In this document: one piece after another, positions 22,735-32,719 of the stretch
Position numbering within the stretch: the stretch's first letter is position 1
How the letters are laid out: each line of letters starts with the position of its first letter
NCBI GenBank assembly: GCA_024180945.1
Contig: JAKSGN010000036.1
Location: 2,046,001-2,110,000, forward strand
Length of the DNA stretch: 64,000 nt
Direction of reading: 5' to 3'
Source: Macrophomina tecta
Taxonomy: Eukaryota > Ascomycota > Dothideomycetes > Botryosphaeriales > Botryosphaeriaceae
Notes under the pieces: generated by a model
What the model saw: the letters and a program-made list of their open reading frames with translations, nothing else
The model's database searches: none
Told to the model about the DNA's origin: nothing
Program-made: the position numbers and the translations under genes

Positions 22735-23146
22735 TGTAACGAGCGGGCCTCTGCCTCTAAGGATCCAAACACCAAAGAGGGAGAAAACCTGTCGAGGGGA
22801 TTTTCCTTGAGTGGGTACAAGAAGAGGGTGAGAGCAAGTCGAACACGTGATGAGACTGAGCACTGCGTGCGAAGGCCGTGTTACCAATAGAGTCCAAATT
22901 CTATTGCTGAAGAAGTTGACCACGAAGGTCAAAGCTATCTAAGGAGTGTGGTTTATATACAAGTAGGAGAGTGTATACAATCTAGTGTTCATGAAGTTCA
23001 TCTCTGTGGGTGGTCTGAACTATCTGAACTGGTGGGGCATCACGTGACCCCCGTTTTTCCTGGTGGACCTTTCGCGGCGCTCGTCTGCGCCCCGCTTGTT
23101 CCTTTCCCCCATCTGTCCCAGGTCCTGTGAAGGCTGCGCCGTAACA
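22735..23146 (-). repeat. Solo LTR-A (gypsy type), about 412 bases
   Basis: In minus orientation it runs TGTTACGGCGCAGCCTTCAC to CCGCTCGTTACA, matching the LTR at 25319-25752 in both ends and in the promoter core (TATATA with the hairpin at 22916-22932). The middle differs from the 25319 copy. The flanks share CTAG (CTAGG left, ACTAG right) but are not an exact five-base duplication. Confidence 0.8.
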
Positions 23147-23291
23147 ACTAGTAGAACGCGTCATTAAACAGGTCGGCCTGAAGGTTAATCTTGGCCCAAC
23201 GGCTCTACAAAGCAACGTACGCTGTTACGACAAATGAACTCTATGTAGACTGACGGAGGTGTCTTCTCCATATACATCTTGTGTATCATCC

Positions 23292-23452
23292 TGTTGGATC
23301 AATCACGTGTTTCAAGGTCTCCTTATTATCACACCACATCGCTTAGCTACAATTACTCGTATAAGAGGCGGTCGGGTCACCAACCCTCTCCCTCTTCATG
23401 CCAATCAATGCCTTTCACTACTGAATAAGCTGTCCCATCACTTGTTCCAACA
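23292..23452 (-). repeat. Solo LTR, copia-type, 161 bases
   Basis: On the minus strand it begins TGTTGGAACAAGTGATGGG and ends GATCCAACA, flanked by perfect CATCC duplications (23287-23291 and 23453-23457). Same family as 2446-2592; the start also resembles the copia-3 LTR (TGTTAGAACAAGTGGTG). Confidence 0.85.
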
Positions 23453-23491
23453 CATCCTTACAGCGGTGAGATTCTAAGACAAGAAAGTCGA

Positions 23492-24640
23492 TCAAGATTC
23501 ACAGTGTAAAGCATCCCGGCTATCTGTAGATGCAGAAGGGTACCAAGCCATTGCGAACGTCTTTTGGCATGTTATAGTATCCCAGGCGTCCAGAACTGTG
23601 ATGATTGGTACGATATCGCTCTCTTCTAATTTCTCAAACATGATCTCGAGCCCTAAGTGGCTGATGAGACTGTTCCATCCGCCTCGCAAGGACATTCTGG
23701 TGAAGGTAATTTCTCGTAGCGTCTCAATGTGATTTCTGATAAGGGCTAGTAGAACTCCCTCCTCCGTGTGTCCGCCGTCGATGTATAATCCTCTGAGTCG
23801 AGTGGAAAAAGGTGCTGCTCCCACTTCCGCTCCCAATTTCGGGACGGCCAGCACGCGCTGAAGCCCGAGATAGAGTTCCTCCAAGTTTGTCAGTACGCGG
23901 AGAAGACTCATTAGATTCGTGGACAGGCTCCTGACTGCTATATCCGAGCGACCTCCCGGGGTCCAGAGGTTGAGCTGCAGTACACGTAGCTGTCGAAATG
24001 GAATGGAAAGAAGTGCCATGCCAGGCCGTGGTATTGCTATCGCATCGCAATGGGCTCCTATCCCATGTTGACCCAGCAAGGGTTCGTTTCTGACTATGCG
24101 CGGTTGGGCCTGGCTCGAAGCTACTGCGGCCAAGACGATGGAGAGGGTGCGCGTTTGTTCAAGGATCACTGTAGTCCCGGTCTCTTTTTCCAGCTCGAGG
24201 ACGCCCCAACTTCGAACCCCACCTTTGGAGCTGAAGCCTGATACAACGATCTCTACAAGAGACCCCTTCATGATTGTCAGCGCGACTGCGAGCAATGCAG
24301 TGTCCTGGCCTCGCTGTCTGAAGTATGTCTGCTCTTCGCAGAGCTCTTGAAGCCTGAGACTCTGCTCTTTCTTTGCTGTTGATCTGCCCCAAGCGAGAGC
24401 CTCCGACCCGATGCGTAGAGTTTCGACGAAACGGCCAAATCGACCCCTTGCAAGGCTACATAGAGCGTGGAGTCCATTGTAAGATAACATAAACTGCTTC
24501 GTCCGAAAGCGTCGACGGCCGAAATACTCTAAAGACATGTGGTCGAACTGTCTGCATGTGGCTCTGAAGCTGGCTAAATCCGAATCATTGAGAAAACACA
24601 GTACGTGCCATATCAGCTCTGTTGGGAGGCCAAGCGTCAT
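23492..24640 (-). CDS. F-box domain protein
   Basis: Translation from the ATG at 24640 begins MTLGLPTELIWHVLCFL followed by NDSDLASFRATCRQF, an F-box with the conserved LP, hydrophobic helix and CR residues. F-box proteins recruit targets to SCF ubiquitin ligases through Skp1. The remaining 340 residues contain leucine-rich stretches (LRVLQLNLW, LEELYLGLQRVL, LRGLYIDGG, LREITFTRMSLRGG) like irregular leucine-rich repeats, common in fungal F-box proteins. The frame is open to an upstream ATG at 24721, but its extra 27 residues are hydrophobic and unlike an F-box N-terminus, so I prefer 24640. No intron needed. The 3' end lies 40 bases from a solo LTR. Confidence 0.75.
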   Translation of the reverse strand: MTLGLPTELIWHVLCFLNDSDLASFRATCRQFDHMSLEYFGRRRFRTKQFMLSYNGLHALCSLARGRFGRFVETLRIGSEALAWGRSTAKKEQSLRLQELCEEQTYFRQRGQDTALLAVALTIMKGSLVEIVVSGFSSKGGVRSWGVLELEKETGTTVILEQTRTLSIVLAAVASSQAQPRIVRNEPLLGQHGIGAHCDAIAIPRPGMALLSIPFRQLRVLQLNLWTPGGRSDIAVRSLSTNLMSLLRVLTNLEELYLGLQRVLAVPKLGAEVGAAPFSTRLRGLYIDGGHTEEGVLLALIRNHIETLREITFTRMSLRGGWNSLISHLGLEIMFEKLEESDIVPIITVLDAWDTITCQKTFAMAWYPSASTDSRDALHCES

Positions 24641-24721
24641 GATGAGCGATCTCCGCACAAAAGCGAGATGTACGGCGGATATGGAGGAGATTATACACAG
24701 ACAATGTAGCTTAAATAGCAC

Positions 24722-25318
24722 GGCTCTTGGCTTGCTCCCAGGGCTTGTAGCAAACAGTTAATTAATAATTCCAACACGGAAAATCACAAGTTGCTCAACA
24801 CAAACTTAATATCTCGCAAATCAAAATGGTGCAACAAGCAAGCACAGTCAACGCGTAAAATTATATACCACTCGTGCCTTGGTGAAAGACAACGTTCAAG
24901 AGATAGTAAGGCTATAATTATTAAGCGCTCGATCGTTGCAACCCCTGCTTTCTCCACTACCTCCCCAGCCGATGTGGCTTAAGACAGTTTGCTTTTGGCG
25001 GCGGAATTCGCTCGAAGTGCTGCTCTTAAGAAGCTAGAGGATTCGGCAGATCAGACAATACTAGAGTGGGGCCGAAAACCCTCCGGGAATCATCGTTTGA
25101 CATATTAGCTTCTGGCGAGCCTCCCAGTGACGAGCATCTACTACTTCTCGTTGTCGACCACGCACGAGGACCATAGTCGAGACGTTCGCTTCCACGCCCT
25201 GGAACCATGCATTGTGCCACATCTCGGCGGTTCTCCTCATGGCGCAGATATGCGAAGTCGGTGAAGGTCGCCTCACTTGCATGCATACTCTTGACTATTA
25301 TTTGGCATAATTACGCCT
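24722..25318. other. Intergenic, no supported gene
   Basis: Short open frames (for example minus strand 25286-25026) have no recognisable domain. Possibly the former upstream region of the GT32 gene, now interrupted by the LTR at 25319. Confidence 0.3.
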
Positions 25319-25752
25319 TGTTACGGCGCAGCCTCCACAGTATAGGGAATAAGGAAGGAAAGGACGTTCTGCGGGGAATTCCAAAGAAAAGAAGGGATCA
25401 CGTGACTCAGCACGTGAGTACCTAAGAACGGACCCACCGAGCCCTTATGAGCCGGGCTCACGCCGGCTCACTTCGAGCCCTCTGGAGCTGGGCTCACAAC
25501 AGCACCACTAGATTGTATACACTTTCCTACTTGTATATAAACTACACTCCTTAGATAGCTTTGACCTTCGTGGTCAACTTCAATAACAATTCAGCACCAA
25601 TTGTTAGTAACACGGCCTTCGCACGCAGTGCTCAGTCTATCACGTGTTCGACTTGCTCTCACCCTCTTCTTGTACCCACTCAAGGAAACCCTTTGACAGG
25701 TTTCTCCCTCTTTGGTGTTTGGATCCTTAGAGGCAGAGGCCCGCTCGTTACA
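25319..25752 (+). repeat. Solo LTR-A (gypsy type), 434 bases, clean target duplication
   Basis: TGTTACGGCGCAGCCTCC to CCCGCTCGTTACA, flanked by exact CGCCT duplications (25314-25318 and 25753-25757). It contains three GAGC-type motifs (GAGCCGGGCTC, GAGCTGGGCTC), a TATA box at 25534 and a leader hairpin. It is essentially free of RIP damage and serves as the reference copy of this LTR family in the window. It lies about 80 bases upstream of the open GT32 frame. Confidence 0.9.
25534..25577 (+). promoter_or_regulatory. LTR-A core promoter with leader hairpin
   Basis: TATATAA at 25534-25540 is followed 20 bases later by TTGACCTTCGTGGTCAA (25561-25577), a perfect six-base stem with a five-base loop, where the transcript start would be expected. 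The same element is present in LTR-A at 22916-22932 and in the otherwise different LTR-B at 59687-59703, and in RIP-mutated form at 53413. Confidence 0.55.
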
Positions 25753-25829
25753 CGCCTGCGAAAAGCTATTTTCACGAGATGAATCACTAAATGATTGTAA
25801 GACTATCAAAGCATGGGTCTATTTGCTAA

Positions 25830-26675
25830 GCTAAATGCCCGTCTTTAGTCCCTAAAAAGATTTGGCAGCTTTCTCTCTACTCTTCTAATGACAAGCGCGA
25901 ATTCACTACCCATTTCTCTACCGAATGGCAAGCGAAAAACCCTGATTACCGTTACGAATGCCTCCGCGACCAGGCCATAGATACTTTCGTGCTAGACACG
26001 TACCGAAATGATCGAAGAATCAGGAAAGCATTCGATACTATTAGGCATGATCCGATCTTACAAGCAGATTTCGTGAGATACCTCATCCTCCTTCGAGAAG
26101 GTGGTATCTATGCCGATTTGGACACGCGCCCCCTAAAATCAATCAACGATTGGATTCCGTCCGAGTATCAGGATCAAACAAACATCGTCATCGGCATTGA
26201 AATCGATAAAGGCCGGGGACCACTTTGGAGAGATTCACCCTGGACGGTGCAAATGTCTCAGTTCACAATCATGGCGAAAGCGAATCATCCTATCATCCAA
26301 CGTGTCGTGGATAATGCCTGCCGTAATATTGGGCTCTTTTTCAACAGCACCACCGATTCTAATGGCTCATCTTTTCACATATCCTTCGATCAAGTCATAA
26401 CTCTCACAGGGCCAAAGGTCTTCACCGCAGCCGTTTTCCAATACCTGTCGCAGCGGATGGGGCAAGAGATGAATGGAGATGAAGTTTCAGATCTGAATCA
26501 ACCAATCCTACTTGCCGACGTGCTTATCCTCCCTGTCAACGGATTTGCAAGTGGCCAGGTACACTCAAACTCGGGCAGTCCAGAGGATTCAACCGCACTT
26601 GTGCAGCACTCATGGATGGGAAGCTGGGTGTCAACGCATCCGCATGAGTCATCTTTGCTGTCATACACCGACTAG
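25830..26675 (+). CDS. OCH1-like alpha-1,6-mannosyltransferase (GT32), N-terminus missing
   Basis: The frame is open from 25830 to the stop at 26675 but has no ATG before the conserved domain; a TAA lies at 25827. It reads VPKKIWQL, NPDYRYECL, then ADFVRYLILLREGGIYADLD, the canonical GT32 signature with the DxD metal-binding motif (DLD), followed by PLKSINDWIP. Family members are Golgi type II membrane enzymes that add mannose from GDP-mannose to N-glycan cores. The signal anchor and first residues are absent; the solo LTR-A ends about 80 bases upstream and may have separated or replaced the 5' exon. The C-terminal domain looks complete. Whether it is expressed is doubtful. Confidence 0.75.
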   Translation, partial: AKCPSLVPKKIWQLSLYSSNDKREFTTHFSTEWQAKNPDYRYECLRDQAIDTFVLDTYRNDRRIRKAFDTIRHDPILQADFVRYLILLREGGIYADLDTRPLKSINDWIPSEYQDQTNIVIGIEIDKGRGPLWRDSPWTVQMSQFTIMAKANHPIIQRVVDNACRNIGLFFNSTTDSNGSSFHISFDQVITLTGPKVFTAAVFQYLSQRMGQEMNGDEVSDLNQPILLADVLILPVNGFASGQVHSNSGSPEDSTALVQHSWMGSWVSTHPHESSLLSYTD

Positions 26676-26902
26676 CTTCTCGATCTTATCATCTCTAGAC
26701 GGGCTTGATTGTTGTACAATTAGCATCACTTTATATCAGAGTGTCTCTAGCTTCCTACTTCAAGAGCATTATGTCGTTGGCCAGGAGCGACCCTGAAAAG
26801 GAGGTGCTCGACATAAGGTAAAGCTTTAGCTAGTTGCACGGTTATTGTACCTACGGGTCTCCACTATAAGGACAACATTGAAACAAAGACATATTTGATA
26901 TT

Positions 26903-26937
<35 letters not shown>

Positions 26938-27413
26938 ATGTGGTGCTTGTTATGAAACTTTCCGTCTATCGAGCTGTTGGGGCGCATGAGTCACCAGGCT
27001 GATTGTTGCTGTACCTTTTATTGCAATGCCTTGCGGGACCAATTGAAACCAAATAAACTGGACGGTTGTAACAACCTTTTCCATACATTCGTCCTCCAAA
27101 GTTATGTTGGTGGAGCGATTTGTGCGGCCTGACCGGTTCGTGGCTATCTAAGTAGATCGATTTCACATGACTATGTTACATTCATCTAACAAGCAACAGA
27201 AACGCAATATCGTATAAAGTACCCACATTGACTTAGAAATTCTACAATATGCTTAGAATCCTACCCCAAAGACCATGCAATAAGAGACCCTTAGCCACAG
27301 GAAATTAACTTAGAGCTCACTACCTTTCACCACATCTACCCGTGCAAATGAGATAACGATGGGAAAAAAGAGAAATCAAGATGTTCAAAAGGGGAGACCA
27401 TCCCAAACAGTCA
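26676..27413. other. Intergenic between GT32 and patatin genes
   Basis: Contains only the trinucleotide run described separately; no gene or transposon end recognised. Confidence 0.4.
26903..26934. repeat. ATG/ATC trinucleotide microsatellite
   Basis: About ten uninterrupted ATG units, in the intergenic gap 3' of the GT32 gene. Confidence 0.95.
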
Positions 27414-30400
27414 TCACCGGCGACGCACTCTCTTCGGAGCCTCAGGATCGTCCTGTCCAACCCTCTTTCTCTTTCGAGATCCGCCTCGAATGTGATGAGT
27501 ATCTCCTGCCTTGTTGCGTGGTGCATGCTTGACGCCGTTATTCTCAACCCCACCAGGCGCTGTTAGGATCGGAGCCCGCCCCATCCTTCGGCCGATGCTC
27601 CTCGCGGGTTTGGTGCCTTGGGTCATGGCCCGGCTCATACATGTGTTGGTCTTCTTTGTTTCGCAACCACAGGCCCTTCCGTCGCCCGTGCCATTGTCCG
27701 CATGATCCGCGCAACCGAAAGGCGCATCCAACCCTTGTCTTTCAACGAACCAACGCATCTTCCTCGACGGTTGAAACGCACTGATGCTCCACCTCCGTGC
27801 ATCGTCAAGCTGCAGCGCAATCCTGACATCCTCATCAAGGTCACGGACCGTGAATCCCACTTTCCTCCTGTACAAGCCACAAGTCTCACAAATATCCAGT
27901 TCTTCAACCGGGCCGAGTAGGGAATCTCTATCTTTGACAAACATAGCAGCAGGATATTCCTCCCTAAGACGGCGTACGACGGCGCGGGCGTCAGGACTGC
28001 GACACCGGATCGATGCGCGGACTTCCCAGATGCCGGCCGAATATTCCGGGTGGGTATCCAGCTCGAGGAAGAACTGCGTGCAGAGCATGGCCTGCACGAT
28101 GGCCTGAATCTCGCCATTTGCCAGCGCCTGTGCACGGGCCTTGTTGCGCAGCTCCGGCATTCGCTGCGCGTCGTCCAGCGCCGGCACCTCGGCGAGTGGC
28201 AGCGTGAGCCGAAATTTGTTGCGTCGGTGCGCTTCGCCCTGCAAATGCCGCTTGAATGTCATTTCGCTCTCGGAGGAGAACTCGATAGACTTGCAGACGC
28301 CGTCAAGAAAAGTGCGGGAGAGGCATGAAGGCAGCCAGCTCGACGAGCCGGGGTTGGTGGCGTAACCGGTGCCGATCGAAACGACGAAGTCAGGCTCCTG
28401 TGCGGTGGGCCAGATGTGTCGAGCCTCCCATTTAGCAGCATCAATTGGATTGTTGAACTCCCCTATGCCGCCGTCCTGAAGGTGGCAGTCGAGAGCAGGG
28501 ATATATTTCGGGGGGAAGATGCTGCGTCACGGTGTAAGTAAACTTGTCAGACACGTTGCAGCGTTTTACTCACGATGGTGCTGCGGAGGTGGCCTGGGCG
28601 CTGTTTGTTTGTCAGCTGTTTTCCTCTGTCTTCATCTAGCCTTGGGGAAGTACGAACGCGTCACATATCAGGATTTCATCCCTGGGGTTCTCTGGCCGAA
28701 TGTGCCTATAACCTGCACGCATGTTAGCAAACCATCTTAAGATACGATAGTTGTGATCAACGGTGCCAGACCAGGGTCCTCCAGACGTGGTCCGCCGTTG
28801 TAGTTGGTCATCAGGCAAAGCTGCCCGTTGCTAGTGGACAGGGCCGTCACTGCGACCTTGATCCCCGACGATCCTGTTTGATCCGAGTCGAACAATCTCT
28901 GCCTCTTGCCATACACGCGCTTGAGACAGTGTTCCATAGTAGTCACGTCGTATCGACCGTTCGCCATGACAGCTTTAAGAAACTCACAAAGCCAGCCGCA
29001 CATGGGAACTTTCGAAAAGCGTTGCGGCTGAAAAACACGTGTCGCCAGCGTGTTGAACGCGGACAAGCAGAAATGAACGTCGCGCCCTTCTAAGAACATG
29101 AGAAGCACGATCAAGCCCCCTACAATCTTCGGGTCAGCGAGAGTACCGGCGAATGAGACAGTGATCTTTTTCATACCGGAGCTCGTTCCTACAGCGAGAT
29201 CGAAGTCGTCCTGAATCGGGTACGGCAGCCGCCTCGCCAAGCTCAGAGCCTTAAACAACTCGAGCGACACGATTCCCCTCACACCACCGCCGTCGAACGT
29301 GACAGTACGATAACTCGCAGTCTTTGGTACTAGCCTCACGGCTAGTTGGACAGGCGCCTGGCACAGAGGGCAATGCGTCACCTTGTAAGTGGAGTCTCGT
29401 CCGAGAGATTGGGCGTAGAAAATGCGCACGCAGGTATCACACATGGCGTGCTTGCAGCGCAGAACATGTTCTGGTGGACGTCGAAGGCAGCACAGACAGG
29501 TCGTGTTGCTTTTGAGGGCGGCCAAGCGCTCGGTCACGGACGCCATGGTCTGACGGTGGATGTCTGCGGCAGCCGTGCCCGACTTTGCCATACCCTCGGC
29601 CAGCATGACGAAGTGACCTTCCACCTGAGATGCAAGTGCAGCACTTTGGCGTCCACCTACCACCCGAGCAGCAGCACCGCGAAACGGCTTGTGGTAGATG
29701 CTCCGAAACACGGCATGGGGGTCAAAGACTATATAGCACACAGACAAGTCAGAAGTCATCGGTAAGCACAAAGCTTTGGGAACGTAGGTGGCCTACAATG
29801 CATCCTCGGGGGGTAGTTGTCTAGCAGCATCGCAGACGCCACATGCTTCACTGGGATCCTGCGGCCTGCACACAGCTTCAGGAAAGCCTCTAGGTGCCGC
29901 GGAAAGTCAGCGTCCTCGAGCTTGCTTGGACCCCTGGCCAGAGCAATCGCGTCTAGTTCCTGCTCCACATTCTCTGCTACGCGTCCCAGAGCGCGCTCGA
30001 AGAGGGCTGCCATATGTGGTGCCGAAAAGAGGCTGCCAGCCTGCTTCCGATCGCTGCATGACAGGGCGAGCGTGCCGCGCATGGAAGCGCGCAGCCCGCT
30101 GTACAACGCTGCCGGCGATAGTTGCTGTGCGTGAGGCAGCTCCACGACTTCGATCCCGGCAAAGACGTTGGACACCTCCGCTAGTATGTATGGAAGCCGC
30201 ATTTCGGTGACTGTCTGCGTTCGGCTAGTCACGACGAGCAGTCGCGGTTTGCCAATGTGGCACGCGGCACCGATGGCAGCCCATTCGGCCACGCTCGCGG
30301 CTACGTCGGCAAGTCTAGGAAAATCATCAGCGAAGATGCAGAGGACGCTCGCAAAGGAGAGCAGGAGGCGAGCGAAAATGCGCGATGCAGTCTGCCGCTG

Positions 30401-30781
30401 CGTCAAGTCTTTACTCCACGCCATGTTAAGTCGCGTCGTCTCATGGCAGGTGAGACTTTCGCCTGTAGGTCTGTCGATCTCGACCTCACCGAAAAGGACT
30501 GGATGCTCCGAACCGCAGGACTTGTTATCGATCCTCAGATTCACCAAGCCCTGGCTACTATGTCTGACGAGGTTGTTTTCTGGGTACAGCTCTCGCAGAG
30601 CGGCAGTTTTCGTAGCTCTACCCATGAACAAGACAAGGGATGGGAATTGAGCATTTGCATATGGCAGGCTGCTCACAATCCTCTTCAAGCGGTCGCTGGA
30701 TGTGATGGACCAGCCATGGTCTGCCTGGTCCAGCTGCAGCCATTCAAGGTGATTGCACGCGATCATGATGCTATGACCCAA
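27414..30781 (-). CDS. Zinc-finger/patatin-like phospholipase (FabD/lysophospholipase-like), six exons
   Basis: Exons on the minus strand: 30781-29797, 29728-29177, 29119-28772, 28712-28658, 28600-28574 and 28521-27414. All joins keep frame, total 3075 bases, 1024 residues. The N-terminal 330 residues (SLVLFMGRATKTAALRELYP) match the unassigned N region of fungal FabD/lysophospholipase-like proteins. A Cys-rich finger follows (CLCCLRRPPEH, RCKHAMCDTC, CPLC), RING-like. The patatin domain has DGGGVRG (oxyanion loop), GTSSGG (nucleophile Ser, restored by splicing the 57-base intron) and DGGIGEFNNP (catalytic Asp). The family hydrolyses acyl esters of lipids. The C-terminus is basic (RKRKR, KRVRRR), possibly nuclear. 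Two introns start GTCTGG and GTTCGT, weak donors, but branch sites (GCTAAC, GCTGAC) and family motifs support them. No NB-ARC or repeat domain follows. Confidence 0.85.
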
Positions 30782-31592
30782 AGTGGAGCCAGATGACGGA
30801 CTGGAGGGGAATCAGACACCTTCTGTCTTTATATGCATTTCCATGGCCACTGGAAAGCCAAAACAAAAATACAGGTCCACGAATCGTGATGCACTCTCTG
30901 ATAGAGGGGGAAAAAAAAAAGGCACGCATGGATTACGCCCTTGCGAGGAAAACGGCACGATCATATTGCGACACTCCATGATCACACTTTTTCAGCGTGT
31001 CGCAAGACCGACGGCAGCTTCTCGACCCGGTCGCCGTCAAGCTGCTGCTGGAGTTCCTCACGATGACAGCAGTTGGCAAGAGGGTTACTAGAACTGGGGC
31101 AAGGCAGGAATGGGACTTGGGACATGAGACTGCTCGAAACTAGGAGCGCGTCCTCCATGAATATCCGTTCTTACTCTCTTCTTCGTTCATCTACTTTCTT
31201 TCCACTTCTCTAGCTTCCTACAAAGCTCGCTATACAGCCACCCGGAGGAGTATAGGTCCCAAACGGCAGCTCTCTCCAACGGTTAACTGCCGAGTAAAGG
31301 ACTGACGAACAAGCCGTGATGCGTGCCCATATACGTAGCTTCATTTCACTGTAGGGCTTATGCAGAACGAATAACTACAACTACAACAACAACAACACCA
31401 GCCCCTGTTCGCACAACGACTTATATTCTAAGGTGAGAGTAGAGATGCTTGAGGACTGTTGGCTGCGAGCTACGTTAGTTGAAATCCAGAATGTGTGTGT
31501 AGCTGAGTGAGTGCTGACTGGCATGAGTGGCATGACGTCTGACGGGATGGACGGTATCCCCCTTTTATCATGATCTCGTCTACTTGAAACGC
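30782..31592. other. Upstream region of the patatin gene, no other gene
   Basis: Holds an A-run (30909-30920) and an ACA/AAC run (31376-31396). Short open frames on both strands show nothing recognisable. Confidence 0.35.
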
Positions 31593-31594
31593 TA

Positions 31595-32717
31595 ACGTAT
31601 CCCACAAGCGAGCGGACCACCCAAGCGAGCGGACCACCCCATCAAAGCTCAATCGCTTTAAGTACGAATAACTCCACAACGCCTTGGATAATTAACCATC
31701 TATAATAGAGAGCCTATTCTATAGTAGTTTGCGCATCTTTTTAACATGTGCGAGAGTTGTGACCAGGCTCACCGCATTGCCCACATCGCCGTCGCTTCAC
31801 CGCAGGCCCATCCGATTGCGCACCACCTTCGCGCGTTTCCGTCGAATCTGCTGGTTAACAGCATTTTTATCGACCAAATCCTGCCCAGCTTAAATTATTA
31901 GGGTCCTGCGCTTCTTAAATCCCCTTTTTTGCCGCTTCTTGCGTCTCGTTGCGGCCTCGTTTGCCCTTTGAAGATTCGCGGCTTCCGCCTGCAAAAGGAC
32001 AGCCGAATGCGCCATCATCACCGTAACCCATTCACGATTGCCTGACTGAACAGTCTTTAATCGAGTACGCTGCTCCGATGCTGTAACAACCATTCCAGCT
32101 GCGATCATGTCCATAAGGAAGCCGGCTTCGTCGAAGTTGTACGTGTCTCCGTCCACGATCCTATACTTCGCGATAGTGTTCCGGACGAGCTCGAACCATT
32201 GCGCGATGAGCTCTAGGTCCTCGCATTTCGCTCGCTGATAGTCGTACTTGCGATTCAGAGGCGTTTTAAGCCCGGGAGTCCGTTTCACGAAGTTGGAGGG
32301 CCAGTTCTTGCCAACGGTACATCCGGCGCGGTCAGTAAGTAGCTTATTTGCCATATCTTCAACAGCACTCAACCGCGGCGGAAATCCTCGCGAATCTAGG
32401 TCGAGAATGCGTTGAACAATCAAAGATTCCTCGGGATCGGTAAGCTTTCGCGAATTGGGCGTGCAATCGCGTCGTGAATGGGTCCCGTCGCGTCGTCGCT
32501 TAAGAGTCATTCGATTAACGTGGTACGTTTCCGCAACGCCCCGATTACTCCGAAATCTGCCTTGATCGATAGCTTGCTTTACTAAGAATAAACGAGATTC
32601 ATATAAGGGTGATTACGCGTGGTTTGGTTGTTGCATAGTTAATAGAAGCTAAGGTGACGCGTTTTGTTAATGGGGTGGTCCGCTCGCTTGGGTGGTCCGC
32701 TCGCTTGTGGGATACGT
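31595..32717 (-). mobile_element. Fot1/pogo-like deletion derivative, complete, 1123 bases
   Basis: Perfectly mirrored ends begin ACGTATCCCACAAGCGAGCG and are flanked by TA (31593-31594 and 32718-32719). Each end holds two copies of a 17-base unit (AAGCGAGCGGACCACCC). The near-identical copy at 1-762 shares the same internal deletion but sits in different flanking DNA, so the shortened form itself has transposed, necessarily using transposase supplied from elsewhere. Confidence 0.9.
31890..32510 (-). pseudogene. Transposase remnant lacking the DDE core
   Basis: The 206-codon frame keeps the helix-turn-helix region and the first acidic motif (NFDEAGFLMD), then passes from REWVTV straight to MMAHSAVLLQAE and the basic tail (KKRQKRGFKKRR). 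Compared with the 9327 copy about 726 bases (242 codons) are missing, in frame, with a two-base AT overlap at the junction. The second and third catalytic Asp are gone. The original start lies further upstream but is followed by TAA where the 9327 copy has CAA, again a C-to-T change. It might still bind terminal repeats, but cannot catalyse transposition. Confidence 0.85.
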
Positions 32718-32719
32718 TA

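Noticed and set aside
22730..23151. Exact target duplication around the minus LTR-A
   Set aside because: Flanks CTAGG and ACTAG share only CTAG out of register, so no clean duplication is claimed.
24641..24721. Upstream start codon of the F-box gene
   Set aside because: The extra 27 residues are hydrophobic and the F-box normally starts close to the N-terminus; kept as an alternative only.
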